A DNA stretch of 64,000 nt, taken from NCBI GenBank assembly GCA_035275405.1, contig DATEMU010000003.1, positions 1-64,000 of the forward strand, read 5' to 3'. The notes under the pieces are model-generated. The model did not search any database. It worked only from the letters and a program-made list of their open reading frames with translations, and was not told the origin of the DNA. Both the position numbers and the translations under genes were made by a program. How positions within the stretch are numbered: position 1 is the stretch's first letter; the number at the start of each line of letters is the position of its first letter. Of this stretch, positions 52,836 to 61,946 are shown piece after piece. This DNA comes from Phycisphaerae bacterium. Lineage in GTDB: Bacteria > Planctomycetota > Phycisphaerae > UBA1845 > UTPLA1.

Positions 52836-54380
52836 ATGATTTCACCGACTAGGTTGATGGTCTTGGCCTCACGTCGACTTTTCGAACTCTTTTCGTCGGC
52901 AGCTTTTCTTGCAGTAGCGGGCTGCGCGCGGGTGGCACCGGAGGGGGACTATCAGGAGGCCGCGCGTTTCGTGACCGAGCGAACGGGGGTGGAGCAGGTC
53001 TACGATCCAAGCGCGGACGCTGAAGTCGGGCAGGCCGTGCGCGCGCTGCTCGAGGGCGGGCTGACCCAGGATGAAGCCGTTCGCGTTGCGCTCCTGAACA
53101 ACAAAGACTTCCAATCGCTGTTTGCCGAACTCGGCGCGTCGCGGGCCGACGTGGTGCAGTCCGGGCTCCTGACCAACCCTTCACTTTCACTTCTCGTCCA
53201 ATTCCCCGAAGGGGGAGGGCGCAGCAAGCTGACGTTCGGCTTCGGCCAGCAACTGGTCGACCTGTGGCAAATACCCGTCCGTAAGAACATCGCCGAAGCC
53301 CAGCTCGAGCAGGCCGTGCTCGCGATTGTCCGCCGGGCGGTCGATCTCGCGGCGGACGTGCGCGTGCGCTACAGCCGCCTGGCCGCGCTGCTACGCGCCG
53401 AGGCGATCACCCGCGAGAATCTGCAGCTCGTCGAGCGGTCCCTGCAGCTCGCCCAGGCGCGTTACACCGCGGGCGAGTCGGGTCAGCTCGACGTGTTCCT
53501 GGTTCGGGGGACCCTTCTGGACGTTCAGGTCGCCTTGATCAACCTGGCGCGCGATCGTCGCGTCGCCCTCGCGGACCTGGAGCGGTCGATGGGGTTGACT
53601 CGGTCAACTCAGCGCGTCGAACTCACCGAGGAACTCAAGCCGCCACCGCCCATCGTCTTTGAAGAGTCGGAACTCGTGTCGTTCGCCCTCCACGAGCGGC
53701 TCGATGCGCAATCGGCGGCCGCCCAGGTTCGCGCGGCGGAAGCCGAACTCCGCCGACAATACCTCAACATATTTCCCAGCGTGGTGGCGGGCGCAGAAGT
53801 GGAACGTACGGACCGCCGGTCGCTGCCCGGCAGAGACATCGTCGCCGACACGTTGCGTACATCCATCGCCAATGGTGGACTGACGGCGCCGGAAATTCAG
53901 TCCAAGGACCAGCGCGACCAGGAACGACGACAGATCATCGATTCAATCATCGGGCCGTCCCTGGCCATTACGCTTCCCATTTGGGATCAGAATCAAGCGC
54001 AGATTGCCAAGGCCGATTTCACGGTCCGCCAGCGGCGAAAGTCCTTTGAAGACCTGCTGGACCAGGTGGCGCTGGATGTTCAGCAGTCCAGCGCGGCCAT
54101 GCGGACGGCGCAGGAACTCGTGAGTTTTTATGAGAAAGAGACGCTGCCCCAAGCGCAAAAAAACGTCGACGCCGCCACCCGGAGCTACCAGGCCGGCGAG
54201 CAGAGCGTCGTTGCGCTCATTGAGGCGCAGCGATCCCTGATCGACCAGCGCCGAACTTTCGTCGATATTGTTCGAGACAGCGCAATTGCCAAGGCGGAAT
54301 TGGAACGCGCCGTGGGCGGCCGGCTCCCGCGCAGCGCGACCACGCAGGCGACACCGAACCAGCCGGCGTCGATCGAATAG
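52836..54380 (+). CDS. TolC/CusC-like outer-membrane efflux factor (system 2)
   Basis: About 514 residues. The signal peptide ends with lipobox FLAVAGC (Cys30). Long coiled-coil helices (about 80-260 and 350-500) and the repeated OEP pattern (LLTNPSLSLLVQFPEGG; ATRSYQAGEQSVVALIEAQRS) identify an outer-membrane-factor trimer subunit. It forms the exit duct for the system-2 RND pump. An upstream frame (52737) overlaps the previous gene, so the ATG at 52836 is used. Confidence 0.92.
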   Translation: MISPTRLMVLASRRLFELFSSAAFLAVAGCARVAPEGDYQEAARFVTERTGVEQVYDPSADAEVGQAVRALLEGGLTQDEAVRVALLNNKDFQSLFAELGASRADVVQSGLLTNPSLSLLVQFPEGGGRSKLTFGFGQQLVDLWQIPVRKNIAEAQLEQAVLAIVRRAVDLAADVRVRYSRLAALLRAEAITRENLQLVERSLQLAQARYTAGESGQLDVFLVRGTLLDVQVALINLARDRRVALADLERSMGLTRSTQRVELTEELKPPPPIVFEESELVSFALHERLDAQSAAAQVRAAEAELRRQYLNIFPSVVAGAEVERTDRRSLPGRDIVADTLRTSIANGGLTAPEIQSKDQRDQERRQIIDSIIGPSLAITLPIWDQNQAQIAKADFTVRQRRKSFEDLLDQVALDVQQSSAAMRTAQELVSFYEKETLPQAQKNVDAATRSYQAGEQSVVALIEAQRSLIDQRRTFVDIVRDSAIAKAELERAVGGRLPRSATTQATPNQPASIE

Positions 54381-54402
54381 TAAGAAAGGAAAGGTAGACG
54401 AA

Positions 54403-54510
54403 ATGGACACATCAACGTTCTTCACCGACCTGATTGGCTTGTTTTTTTCCGGTTTCCTCTCCTTCGGTCTCGACTTTATTCTGCAGTTCCTCGCTGCGTT
54501 TCTCGTCTAA
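54403..54510 (+). CDS. 35-residue hydrophobic microprotein
   Basis: An ATG at 54403, preceded by AAAGGAAAGGTAGACGA, opens a 35-codon frame ending at 54510. The product has a short polar N-terminus (MDTSTFF) and one almost continuous hydrophobic stretch containing LIGLFFSGFLSFGLDFILQF and ending in FLAAFLV. It sits between the outer-membrane-factor and adaptor genes, 9 bases before the latter. Its placement suggests a small RND-associated subunit (compare AcrZ-like microproteins), but this is inference. Confidence 0.7.
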   Translation: MDTSTFFTDLIGLFFSGFLSFGLDFILQFLAAFLV

Positions 54511-54519
54511 GGCGGCGGA

Positions 54520-55755
54520 ATGACTCGCGACGTTTTACGATGGTTCGTGTTGGCGATCACGCTCGGGCTGTCGATTCCAGGCTGCTCACCTGACGACGAC
54601 GAGGAGGAAGCGGGCGAGACGCACCACGCGGAATCACAGCCCGTCGCGCGCAACGAACGCGGCGAGACCGTGGTTACGCTCGACGTTGAGGACCAGAAAA
54701 ACGCGGGAATCGTCACTCAGCCTCTCGTCGCCGGCGCCTTGCAGCCGGAATTGACCGCCTACGGCCGCCTCGAAGAGGACCCCTCGCAATCGTTCACCCT
54801 TCGGGCCCCGGTCGCCGGGATGGTCAAACCGCCCGACTCCGGCACGTGGCCCCGCCTCGGACAGACTCAGGAGGACGGCGTCCTTATCGGCCGAATTGAG
54901 CCTCGGCTCAGCCCCGTGGAGCGGGCGGACCTTGCGTCGCGCCTCTCCGCGGCCCACGGCGAAATGGAGGAAGTTTCTGCGGAACTGTCGGCGGCGCAGG
55001 CGTCGTACGAAAGTAAGAAGCAGCTTAACATCCAGGGCCATATTGTCTCCGACCGAGCCATGGAAGAGGCAGAAGCCAGGGTCAAAGGGGCCGAGGCGCG
55101 CCTGAAAACGGCGGTGGAGACCATTCGACTGATTGAGGCGTCGCTTACCGCTACATCGGGACCAACGGAGCCCCTCGTATTGCGCCTGGTGTCCGGCGGT
55201 GAGGTCGTCGAAGTGGGCGCGCAGCCCGGCGAGTCGCTCGAGGCCGGACAGACCATCCTTCGCGTTGCGCGATACGACCGACTGCTGGCGCGGGTGGAAT
55301 TGCCTGTTGGCGAATTCGTCAGGCCTCCGCCAAGACACGCGCGGGTCGTGGTGGTGGGCCGCGACGAGCGCCCCTGGCAAGCCCAGGCCGCTGCGATCGC
55401 GCCGGCGATCAATCCGCTCACGGGCGGAGAGGCGTTCCTGTTTCTATTCACTTCGGACGATCCAACGCTACGCCCCGGATTGGCGATCGTCGCCTACATT
55501 GCACTGACCGGCGAAGCACAAAAAGGCGCGATCATCCCACGATCAGCGGTGGTGCGTCTCGAGGGCGGCACTTGGATTTATGTAAAAAGCGGCGAACAAG
55601 AGTTTACGCGACGCGCGGTAAACGACTTGCGCCCCACTGAGGCAGGGTGGTTCGCCGCCGGCCTCGATCCGGATCAAATCGTCGTGGTCACCGGGGCGCA
55701 GGCGCTTCTTTCAACGGAGTTCACTTCCCGCGCGGTAGAAGAGGAAGAAGAATGA
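54520..55755 (+). CDS. RND efflux periplasmic adaptor (system 2) lipoprotein
   Basis: 411 residues. Signal peptide with lipobox LSIPGC (Cys22), an acidic linker (PDDDEEEAGETHH), a hydrophobic beta domain, a coiled coil (about 120-210; ADLASRLSAAHGEMEEVSAEL) and a lipoyl/barrel region (SGGEVVEVGAQPGESLEAGQ). This is a membrane-fusion protein of the CusB/CzcB type; it joins the RND pump to the TolC-like factor. 9 bases after the microprotein gene. Confidence 0.9.
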   Translation: MTRDVLRWFVLAITLGLSIPGCSPDDDEEEAGETHHAESQPVARNERGETVVTLDVEDQKNAGIVTQPLVAGALQPELTAYGRLEEDPSQSFTLRAPVAGMVKPPDSGTWPRLGQTQEDGVLIGRIEPRLSPVERADLASRLSAAHGEMEEVSAELSAAQASYESKKQLNIQGHIVSDRAMEEAEARVKGAEARLKTAVETIRLIEASLTATSGPTEPLVLRLVSGGEVVEVGAQPGESLEAGQTILRVARYDRLLARVELPVGEFVRPPPRHARVVVVGRDERPWQAQAAAIAPAINPLTGGEAFLFLFTSDDPTLRPGLAIVAYIALTGEAQKGAIIPRSAVVRLEGGTWIYVKSGEQEFTRRAVNDLRPTEAGWFAAGLDPDQIVVVTGAQALLSTEFTSRAVEEEEE

Positions 55756-55817
55756 TCCCTCTTTCGCCCTGACGCCCCGACAAGTCGGCGAAGATCGGGA
55801 ACAAGGCACTCCGGCTC

Positions 55818-58800
55818 ATGCTCAGCAAGATCGTCGATTTCTCGATTCGCTTCCGCGTCGTTGTCGTCGCCCTCGCCGCGCTTTTGGTCGCTTACGGCGT
55901 TTATGTCGCCTACCACGCCAAGCTCGATGTCTTTCCCGACTTCGTTTCGCCGCAGGCCTCGATCCAAACCGAAGCGCCCGGCCTTTCCGCCGAGCAGGTC
56001 GAGGCGCTGGTCACGCGGCCCGTGGAAAGTGCGCTTTCCGGCGTTTCCAGTCTCGAATCGATCCGTTCGCAGTCGATCCAGGGCCTTTCGGTCATCACGG
56101 TGTATTTCCGCGAAGGGACGGAAATCTTCGTCGCCCGACAGATGCTCAATGAACGGCTCAGCGAAATCCGCGCCCTGCCTGCGGGCGTTCAAACGCCGAG
56201 GCTACGTCCGATCACCTCTTCGACGATGGACCTGCTCAAAATCGGATTGGTCTGCGACAAGCTCACGCCAATGGAATTGCGCACTTTTGCAGATTGGACG
56301 GTCAAGCCCCGCCTGCTTGCGGTGCAAGGTGTAGCCGGCATCAGCATCTATGGCGGAGACGTTCGCCAACTGCAGATTCGCGTTCGCCCCGATCGGCTGG
56401 CGGCCTTCAATCTTTCCTTGGACGACGTCCTGGCGGCCGCGCGAAACTCCACGGGCGTCCGCGGGGCGGGTTTTGCCGAGACGCCGGCCCAGCGAATCCC
56501 CATCCAGACGGAAGGTCAATCGCTGACGCCCGAGCAGCTCGGCGAAGTTGTGGTCCGCCGCGATCGCGGTGTGAGCCTCCGCCTCAAGGACGTCGCCGAT
56601 GTGGTCGTCGGTGCGGAGCCTAAGTTTGGCGACTGCGTCATCATGGGACGTTCCGGCGTACTCCTCACCATGTTGAGCCAGTATGGGGCCAACACCATGG
56701 AAGTGACTCGGGCGGTCGAGGCGGCGCTGGAGGAGATGAAACCCGCCTTAGCCGCCCAGGGCATTACGCTCTATCCGCGACTGCACCGGCCGGCTACCTT
56801 CATCGAGACGGCGATCGGCCACATGCGTTTTTCGCTGCTCTTGGGCGGCATCCTCGTGGCGGCCGTGCTGTTTCTATTCCTGTTCAACCTCCGGGCCGCC
56901 TTCATTTCGCTGACGGCCATACCGCTGTCGCTTTTGGTTGCCGTCATCATCCTCGATTACTTCGGCGTGACGCTCAATACAATCACCCTTGGCGGCCTGG
57001 CGATCGCCATCGGCGAGGTCGTTGACGATGCGATCATCGATGTGGAGAACATCCTCCGGCGGCTCCGCGAAAATGCTGCGGGCCCCCAGCCCCGCTCACC
57101 GCTCGCCGTTGTATTTCAGGCTTCGCTTGAAGTCCGCAGCGCCGTCGTCTATGCCACCTTCGTCGTGGCGCTCGTTTTCCTTCCGGTCCTGACGATGTCC
57201 GGCCTGCAAGGCCGGCTCTTCGCACCGCTCGGTGCGGCCTACATCCTGGCGATCGCGGCCTCGCTCGTGGTCGCACTCACACTGACGCCCGCGCTTTCCC
57301 TTTTGTTGTTGCCGCAGCGCGCCGACCGAGCCGTCGAACCGGCCTTCATCGAACGGCTCAAGGAGCGCTATCGCCGGCTGTTGGCGCGAATCGGCGGCAG
57401 ACCGCGAATGGTCATCGTCTCTAGCGCTATTCTGTGTGTGCTTGCGGCCGGCCTCTTTTTCAGCCTCGGCGGCGAATTCCTGCCCGAGTTTCGCGAGGGG
57501 CACTTTGTCTGCCAGGTCTCGGGACTTCCCGGCACCTCACTCCCCGAGATGATGCGGATCGGCAAACAGGCCACCAATGAGCTGCTCAAATTGCCGGAGA
57601 TAGACACCGTCGAACAGCAGGTCGGCCGGGCTGAACTCGGCGAGGACCCCTGGGGTCCCCATCGCAGTGAGTTACACATCGAATTGAAGCCCACCACCGG
57701 AAAAAGACAGGATTTGGTGCAGAACGAAATACGCGAGGTCCTGTCCAAGATCCCCGGAATCAATTTCGAGGTCCTTACGTTCCTGGGAGATCGCATCAGC
57801 GAGACGATCACCGGTGAGACGTCGTCCGTTGTGGTGAGCCTCTTCGGTGACGATCTCGACGTGCTCGACGCCAACGCAGAGGAAGTCGCGCGCGTCCTCT
57901 CGAGTGTTCGCGGGGCCGTCGATGTCCGCGTCTCGGCCCCGCCGGGGATTCCCCAGACGATCGTGCAGCTTCGCCCGGACCGGCTTCGGCAATTCGGCTT
58001 TCAGCCGGTCGGCGTCCTGGACGCGCTCCAGACTGCCTATCAGGGAACGACGACGGCACAAGTGTACGAAGGCAATCGCGTCTTCGATGTCGTGGTCATC
58101 ATGGACCCGTCGCTGCGGCAGGATCCCGAGCAATTGGGCTCGTTTCTGTTGCGCAACAGCGAAGGCGCGATGTTGCGTTTGGATCAGCTCGCGGACGTCA
58201 CTCTCGTGTCGGGCCGCTTTATGATCCTGCACGATGATGCCCGTCGCCGGCAGACGATTACTTGTAACATCGAGGGCCGCGACCTCGCCTCGTTCGTTGG
58301 GGAAGCCAAGGCGGCCGCCGCGAAGCTCCATTTCCCACCTGGAGTTTATGCCCAGTTCGGCGGCACGGCGGAATTGCGCGAACAAGCGCAGAGCGAACTT
58401 CTGCTCCATTCCGGCCTCGCCGGTCTCGGCATACTGATCTTGCTCTGGGCGGTCTTCCGCAATGGGCGCAACCTGTTACTGGTCTTGGCCAACTTGCCGT
58501 TCGCCCTCGTCGGTGGAGTCCTGGCGGCCTTCGTGACCGGCGGCAATCTATCGCTGGGATCGCTCGTGGGGTTTGTTACGCTCTTCGGTATCAGCACGCG
58601 AAACTCCATCATGATGATTTCGCACTTCGAGCACCTTGTCACTGTCGAAGGACAGCCTTGGTCGTTCAATACCGCACTTCGCGGCGCCTCGGAGCGCGTT
58701 CTCCCGGTAGTGATGACGGCCTTGGTCACCGGACTGGGACTGCTGCCCATCGCGCTCGGGACAGGAGAACCCGGCCGAGAAATAGAAGGGCCAATGGCCG

Positions 58801-58913
58801 TCGTGATCCTGGGCGGGTTGATTACTTCAACCATCCTTAATCTGCTCGTCCTTCCCACCCTCGCCATTCAATTTGGGTCGTTTCGCCAACAACCGGCGGA
58901 TGCTCGGCCATAA
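55818..58913 (+). CDS. Heavy-metal-efflux RND pump (system 2), CzcA/CusA-like
   Basis: 1031 residues. Twelve-helix RND layout with the HME motif GEVVDDAIIDVENILRRLREN near residue 398 and a second-half helix FGISTRNSIMMISHFEHL. Shares the motif with system 1 but is about 40 residues shorter. It probably exports a heavy metal; the specificity is unknown. It ends the plus-strand operon that starts at 51887. Confidence 0.93.
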   Translation: MLSKIVDFSIRFRVVVVALAALLVAYGVYVAYHAKLDVFPDFVSPQASIQTEAPGLSAEQVEALVTRPVESALSGVSSLESIRSQSIQGLSVITVYFREGTEIFVARQMLNERLSEIRALPAGVQTPRLRPITSSTMDLLKIGLVCDKLTPMELRTFADWTVKPRLLAVQGVAGISIYGGDVRQLQIRVRPDRLAAFNLSLDDVLAAARNSTGVRGAGFAETPAQRIPIQTEGQSLTPEQLGEVVVRRDRGVSLRLKDVADVVVGAEPKFGDCVIMGRSGVLLTMLSQYGANTMEVTRAVEAALEEMKPALAAQGITLYPRLHRPATFIETAIGHMRFSLLLGGILVAAVLFLFLFNLRAAFISLTAIPLSLLVAVIILDYFGVTLNTITLGGLAIAIGEVVDDAIIDVENILRRLRENAAGPQPRSPLAVVFQASLEVRSAVVYATFVVALVFLPVLTMSGLQGRLFAPLGAAYILAIAASLVVALTLTPALSLLLLPQRADRAVEPAFIERLKERYRRLLARIGGRPRMVIVSSAILCVLAAGLFFSLGGEFLPEFREGHFVCQVSGLPGTSLPEMMRIGKQATNELLKLPEIDTVEQQVGRAELGEDPWGPHRSELHIELKPTTGKRQDLVQNEIREVLSKIPGINFEVLTFLGDRISETITGETSSVVVSLFGDDLDVLDANAEEVARVLSSVRGAVDVRVSAPPGIPQTIVQLRPDRLRQFGFQPVGVLDALQTAYQGTTTAQVYEGNRVFDVVVIMDPSLRQDPEQLGSFLLRNSEGAMLRLDQLADVTLVSGRFMILHDDARRRQTITCNIEGRDLASFVGEAKAAAAKLHFPPGVYAQFGGTAELREQAQSELLLHSGLAGLGILILLWAVFRNGRNLLLVLANLPFALVGGVLAAFVTGGNLSLGSLVGFVTLFGISTRNSIMMISHFEHLVTVEGQPWSFNTALRGASERVLPVVMTALVTGLGLLPIALGTGEPGREIEGPMAVVILGGLITSTILNLLVLPTLAIQFGSFRQQPADARP

Positions 58914-59058
58914 GATTCCTAACCTTCTTCATGGCACGGTGTTGCTGCCAGCGACACGACATTGGAAGCGTCCCGGAATCTGGATTGACGGGAACTCCTA
59001 TCGCCTTATAATTCCATGCCTTAGGGCAAGACAGCCACGCTGCCCAACGTGTAACCCT

Positions 59059-60180
59059 ATGGCTCGCGTGACTTTAACCGACGTGACCAAGGTTTACCCC
59101 GGCGGCGTAAAGGCGGTGGACCGCGTCTCGCTGGCGATCGCGGACCAGGAATTCATCGTCCTCGTTGGCCCCTCGGGGTGCGGCAAGAGCACCACCCTGC
59201 GGATGGTGGCCGGTTTGGAGGAGATTAGTTCCGGCACGGTGCGGATCGACGATCGCATCGTGAACGACACCCCGCCGAAAGACCGCGATATCGCGATGGT
59301 CTTCCAGAACTACGCCTTGTACCCGCACATGTCGGTGTACAAGAACATGGCCTTCAGCTTGAAGCTCCGCCGACGCGAACTGGGGCTGAAGCGGGCTGAG
59401 ATCGATGCCAAGGTCCGGGAGACGGCCGCCCTGCTCGGCATCACGGATCTGCTCGATCGCAGGCCCAGAGCCTTGTCCGGCGGTCAACGGCAGCGAGTGG
59501 CCGTGGGCCGGGCGATCGTGCGGAGCCCGCGGGCGTTCCTCTTCGACGAGCCGCTGTCGAACCTGGACGCGAAGTTGCGCGTGGAGATGCGCAGCGAGAT
59601 TAAGCGGCTCCAGCGCCGCCTGCGGACGACGACGATTTACGTCACGCACGACCAGGAAGAGGCGATGACGCTGGGCGATCGCGTGGTGGTGATGAAAGAC
59701 GGCGTAGTGCTGCAAAGCGCTCCGCCGCTGGAAATATACGAGCGGCCCGTCAATCGGTTTGTGGCGGGCTTCATCGGGACGCCGCCGATGAGTTTCATCG
59801 ACGGGCGGCTGACGCAAACGAACGGCACGACGTCGTTCGAGGACGGTGCGACGAGTTTGACGCTCGATCGCCGTCTGGCCGAGGCCGGCGCCGAATACGC
59901 CGGACGGCCGATGGTGCTGGGGCTTCGGCCCGACGCCTTCGCGTTGGAGGCGGTTCCGGGAGCGGCGCGGATGAGCGTGCGGATCACGCTCGTCGAGACG
60001 CTGGGCGACCGGAAGGATGTGTACATGACCACCCGATCGGGTCGGCCTGTCGTGGGACGCGTCGATTCGCGGGCGGACGTGAGGGAAGGCCAGGAGCGAG
60101 AGATGTATGTCGAGTTGTGTCGCGTGCATCTCTTCGAGCCCGGCGAGTTAGGTCGCAATGTGACGGCGGTTCGCCCGTGA
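59059..60180 (+). CDS. UgpC/MsmK-type ABC transporter ATPase
   Basis: About 373 residues, full MalK-type length. Walker A GPSGCGKSTTLRMVAGLEE near residue 37, Q-loop MVFQNYALYPHMSVYKN, signature LSGGQRQRVAVGRAI, Walker B FLFDEPLSNLD, and the switch histidine in YVTHDQEEAMTLGD. The C-terminus has the TOBE/OB-type regulatory domain (MVLGLRPDAF, VGRVDSRADVRE). These ATPases serve several carbohydrate permeases; none lies nearby. A start at 58873 would overlap the RND gene, so the ATG at 59059 is used. Confidence 0.93.
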   Translation: MARVTLTDVTKVYPGGVKAVDRVSLAIADQEFIVLVGPSGCGKSTTLRMVAGLEEISSGTVRIDDRIVNDTPPKDRDIAMVFQNYALYPHMSVYKNMAFSLKLRRRELGLKRAEIDAKVRETAALLGITDLLDRRPRALSGGQRQRVAVGRAIVRSPRAFLFDEPLSNLDAKLRVEMRSEIKRLQRRLRTTTIYVTHDQEEAMTLGDRVVVMKDGVVLQSAPPLEIYERPVNRFVAGFIGTPPMSFIDGRLTQTNGTTSFEDGATSLTLDRRLAEAGAEYAGRPMVLGLRPDAFALEAVPGAARMSVRITLVETLGDRKDVYMTTRSGRPVVGRVDSRADVREGQEREMYVELCRVHLFEPGELGRNVTAVRP

Positions 60181-60306
60181 GGCGGCGGTCCATGCGAACT
60201 AGAAGCGGCTCCGACGAAGCCGGCGAGCTCTTGTGGGGCGCGCCGCGCGTCGGATGCGGGAGACGATCCATGCGTTGATCGATCCTGCCTCGGAAAGACG
60301 GAGCCC

Positions 60307-60325
60307 GCGGGAGGACCGCTCCCGC
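60307..60325 (+). other. Hairpin upstream of the nusA terminator
   Basis: gcgggag (60307-60313) pairs with ctcccgc (60319-60325) around a 5-base loop, followed by aaaaag. It sits just before the stronger terminator at 60332-60364 and could form an alternative or accessory structure. Confidence 0.5.
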
Positions 60326-60331
60326 AAAAAG

Positions 60332-60364
60332 AAAGTGGGAACGCACGACGGCCCACTTTTTTGT
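60332..60364 (+). terminator. Intrinsic terminator in the nusA upstream region
   Basis: aaagtggg (60332-60339) and cccacttt (60352-60359) form an 8-base-pair stem with a 12-base loop, followed by a T-rich run (ttttgttt, 60360-60367). It ends the ABC ATPase transcript. Being about 90 bases before the nusA start codon, it could also attenuate nusA, which is often autoregulated. Confidence 0.8.
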
Positions 60365-60454
60365 TTGGCGAAACGCGGCCAATGGGGCCGTCCGCAAAGA
60401 CAAGGCGTGTGCGGCCGCCGGAAGCCGTGCGACAAGTGAATAAGGAAGCGAAAC

Positions 60455-61852
60455 GTGAATGCAGAACTAATTCGAATCGTCGACGGGCTCTCCCGCGACA
60501 AGAACATAGACAAAGACCTCGTCCTGGGCGACCTCGAGGTGGCGATGGAATCCGCCATCCGGAAGCGCTACGGCCAGGAAGAGGAAGTGAAGGTCGAGAT
60601 CGACCGCCTGAGCGGCGACATTGCCGCCACGCTCAATGGCGAGGCCATCTCGCTGACGGAGCTGGGCCGCATCGCCGCCCAGACCGCCAAGCAGGTGATG
60701 ATCCAGAAGATTCGCGAGGCCGAGCGCGGAAGCATCTTCGAGGAATTCACCGAGCGCAAGGGGACGATCATCACCGGTACGGTCTCGCGATTCGAAGGCG
60801 GCGCGCTGGTGGTGAACATCGGCCGGACGGAGGGGTTCCTTCCGCGGAGCGAACAGATTCCCGGCGAGACGCACCAACCCGGCGAGCGAATTCGCACGCT
60901 GATCCTTGAAGTCCGCGAGGCCCCGCACCAGGTCAAGATCATCCTTTCGCGGAGCCATCCGGACTTCATCCGGCGCCTGTTCGAACTGGAAGTGCCCGAG
61001 GTCGCCGAGAAGATCATCGAAATGAAGGCCCTTGCCCGCGAGGCGGGTTACCGAACAAAGGTCGCCGTTTCTTCGATCGACACCAAGGTCGATGCCGTCG
61101 GCGCCTGTGTCGGCGTTCGGGGAAGCCGCATCAAGAACATCGTCGAAGAACTGGGCGGCGAGAAGATCGACATCGTCCGCTGGAACGAATCGTCGCAGAT
61201 TCTCATCTCCAACGCCCTCAAGCCCGCCGAGATTCAGGACACCGCCCTCTGCTTCGAGTTGGGCCGAGCGACGGTTGTCGTGCCGGACGAGCAGCTTTCC
61301 CTGGCCATCGGCAAGCGCGGCCAAAACGTCCGACTCGCCGCGCGATTGACCGGCTGGGACATCGATATTCTCACGCCCAAGGAATACAACCGCGGCCTGG
61401 ACCGCCTGGCGACGACGCTGCGGAAGATCGAAGGCGTGGACGAGATGATGGCCGAGCGGATTTCGCTGCTCGGCATGATCAGCGTGATGGATGTCGAAGA
61501 AGTCGGCGCCGCGACGCTGGTGGAGGAGTTGGAGCTGACACAGGAGTTGGCGGACAAGATCGTCGAAGTCTGCTCCGCCGAGGCCAAGATCGTTCAGGTG
61601 GAACTGGCAGAAGAAAAGGCCCAGAAGGAAGCCGACAAGAAGGCGGCCGCCGCAGCGGCCGCGGCCGGGTTGACCACGCCGGCCGGCGAAGATCCTGCTC
61701 CGGCGACGGAAGGTACACCCGACGCTGCGCCTCCGGTGTTCGAGTTGGCAGAGCCGCCGAGCGACGTCGCGGGGACGACGGACACGGAATCGTCACCGGA
61801 CGCCGAACCGTCCGTGGCGCCCACCGAGGAGCAACCGACGCCCGCCTCATAA
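60455..61852 (+). CDS. nusA: Transcription termination/antitermination factor NusA
   Basis: 465 residues from a GTG (MNAELIRIVDGLSRDKNIDKD, shown in two parts: MNAELIRIVDGL and SRDKNIDKD). N-terminal RNA-polymerase-binding domain (1-125), S1 domain (GTIITGTVSRFEGGALVVNI), and KH1/KH2 (about 200-345; GACVGVRGSRIKNIVEELGG; LSLAIGKRGQNVRLAARLTG). The C-terminal 60 residues are low-complexity and acidic. rimP is not found immediately upstream, unlike the common rimP-nusA-infB order. Confidence 0.97.
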   Translation: MNAELIRIVDGLSRDKNIDKDLVLGDLEVAMESAIRKRYGQEEEVKVEIDRLSGDIAATLNGEAISLTELGRIAAQTAKQVMIQKIREAERGSIFEEFTERKGTIITGTVSRFEGGALVVNIGRTEGFLPRSEQIPGETHQPGERIRTLILEVREAPHQVKIILSRSHPDFIRRLFELEVPEVAEKIIEMKALAREAGYRTKVAVSSIDTKVDAVGACVGVRGSRIKNIVEELGGEKIDIVRWNESSQILISNALKPAEIQDTALCFELGRATVVVPDEQLSLAIGKRGQNVRLAARLTGWDIDILTPKEYNRGLDRLATTLRKIEGVDEMMAERISLLGMISVMDVEEVGAATLVEELELTQELADKIVEVCSAEAKIVQVELAEEKAQKEADKKAAAAAAAAGLTTPAGEDPAPATEGTPDAAPPVFELAEPPSDVAGTTDTESSPDAEPSVAPTEEQPTPAS

Positions 61853-61946
61853 AGCGCGCGAGACGGCGACTCCGCGGAGGTGATTGCCGTACAGAGACTC
61901 AGCCGAGGTCGGCTGGGCTGAACTCAGGGATCGTGGAGAAGACCCG

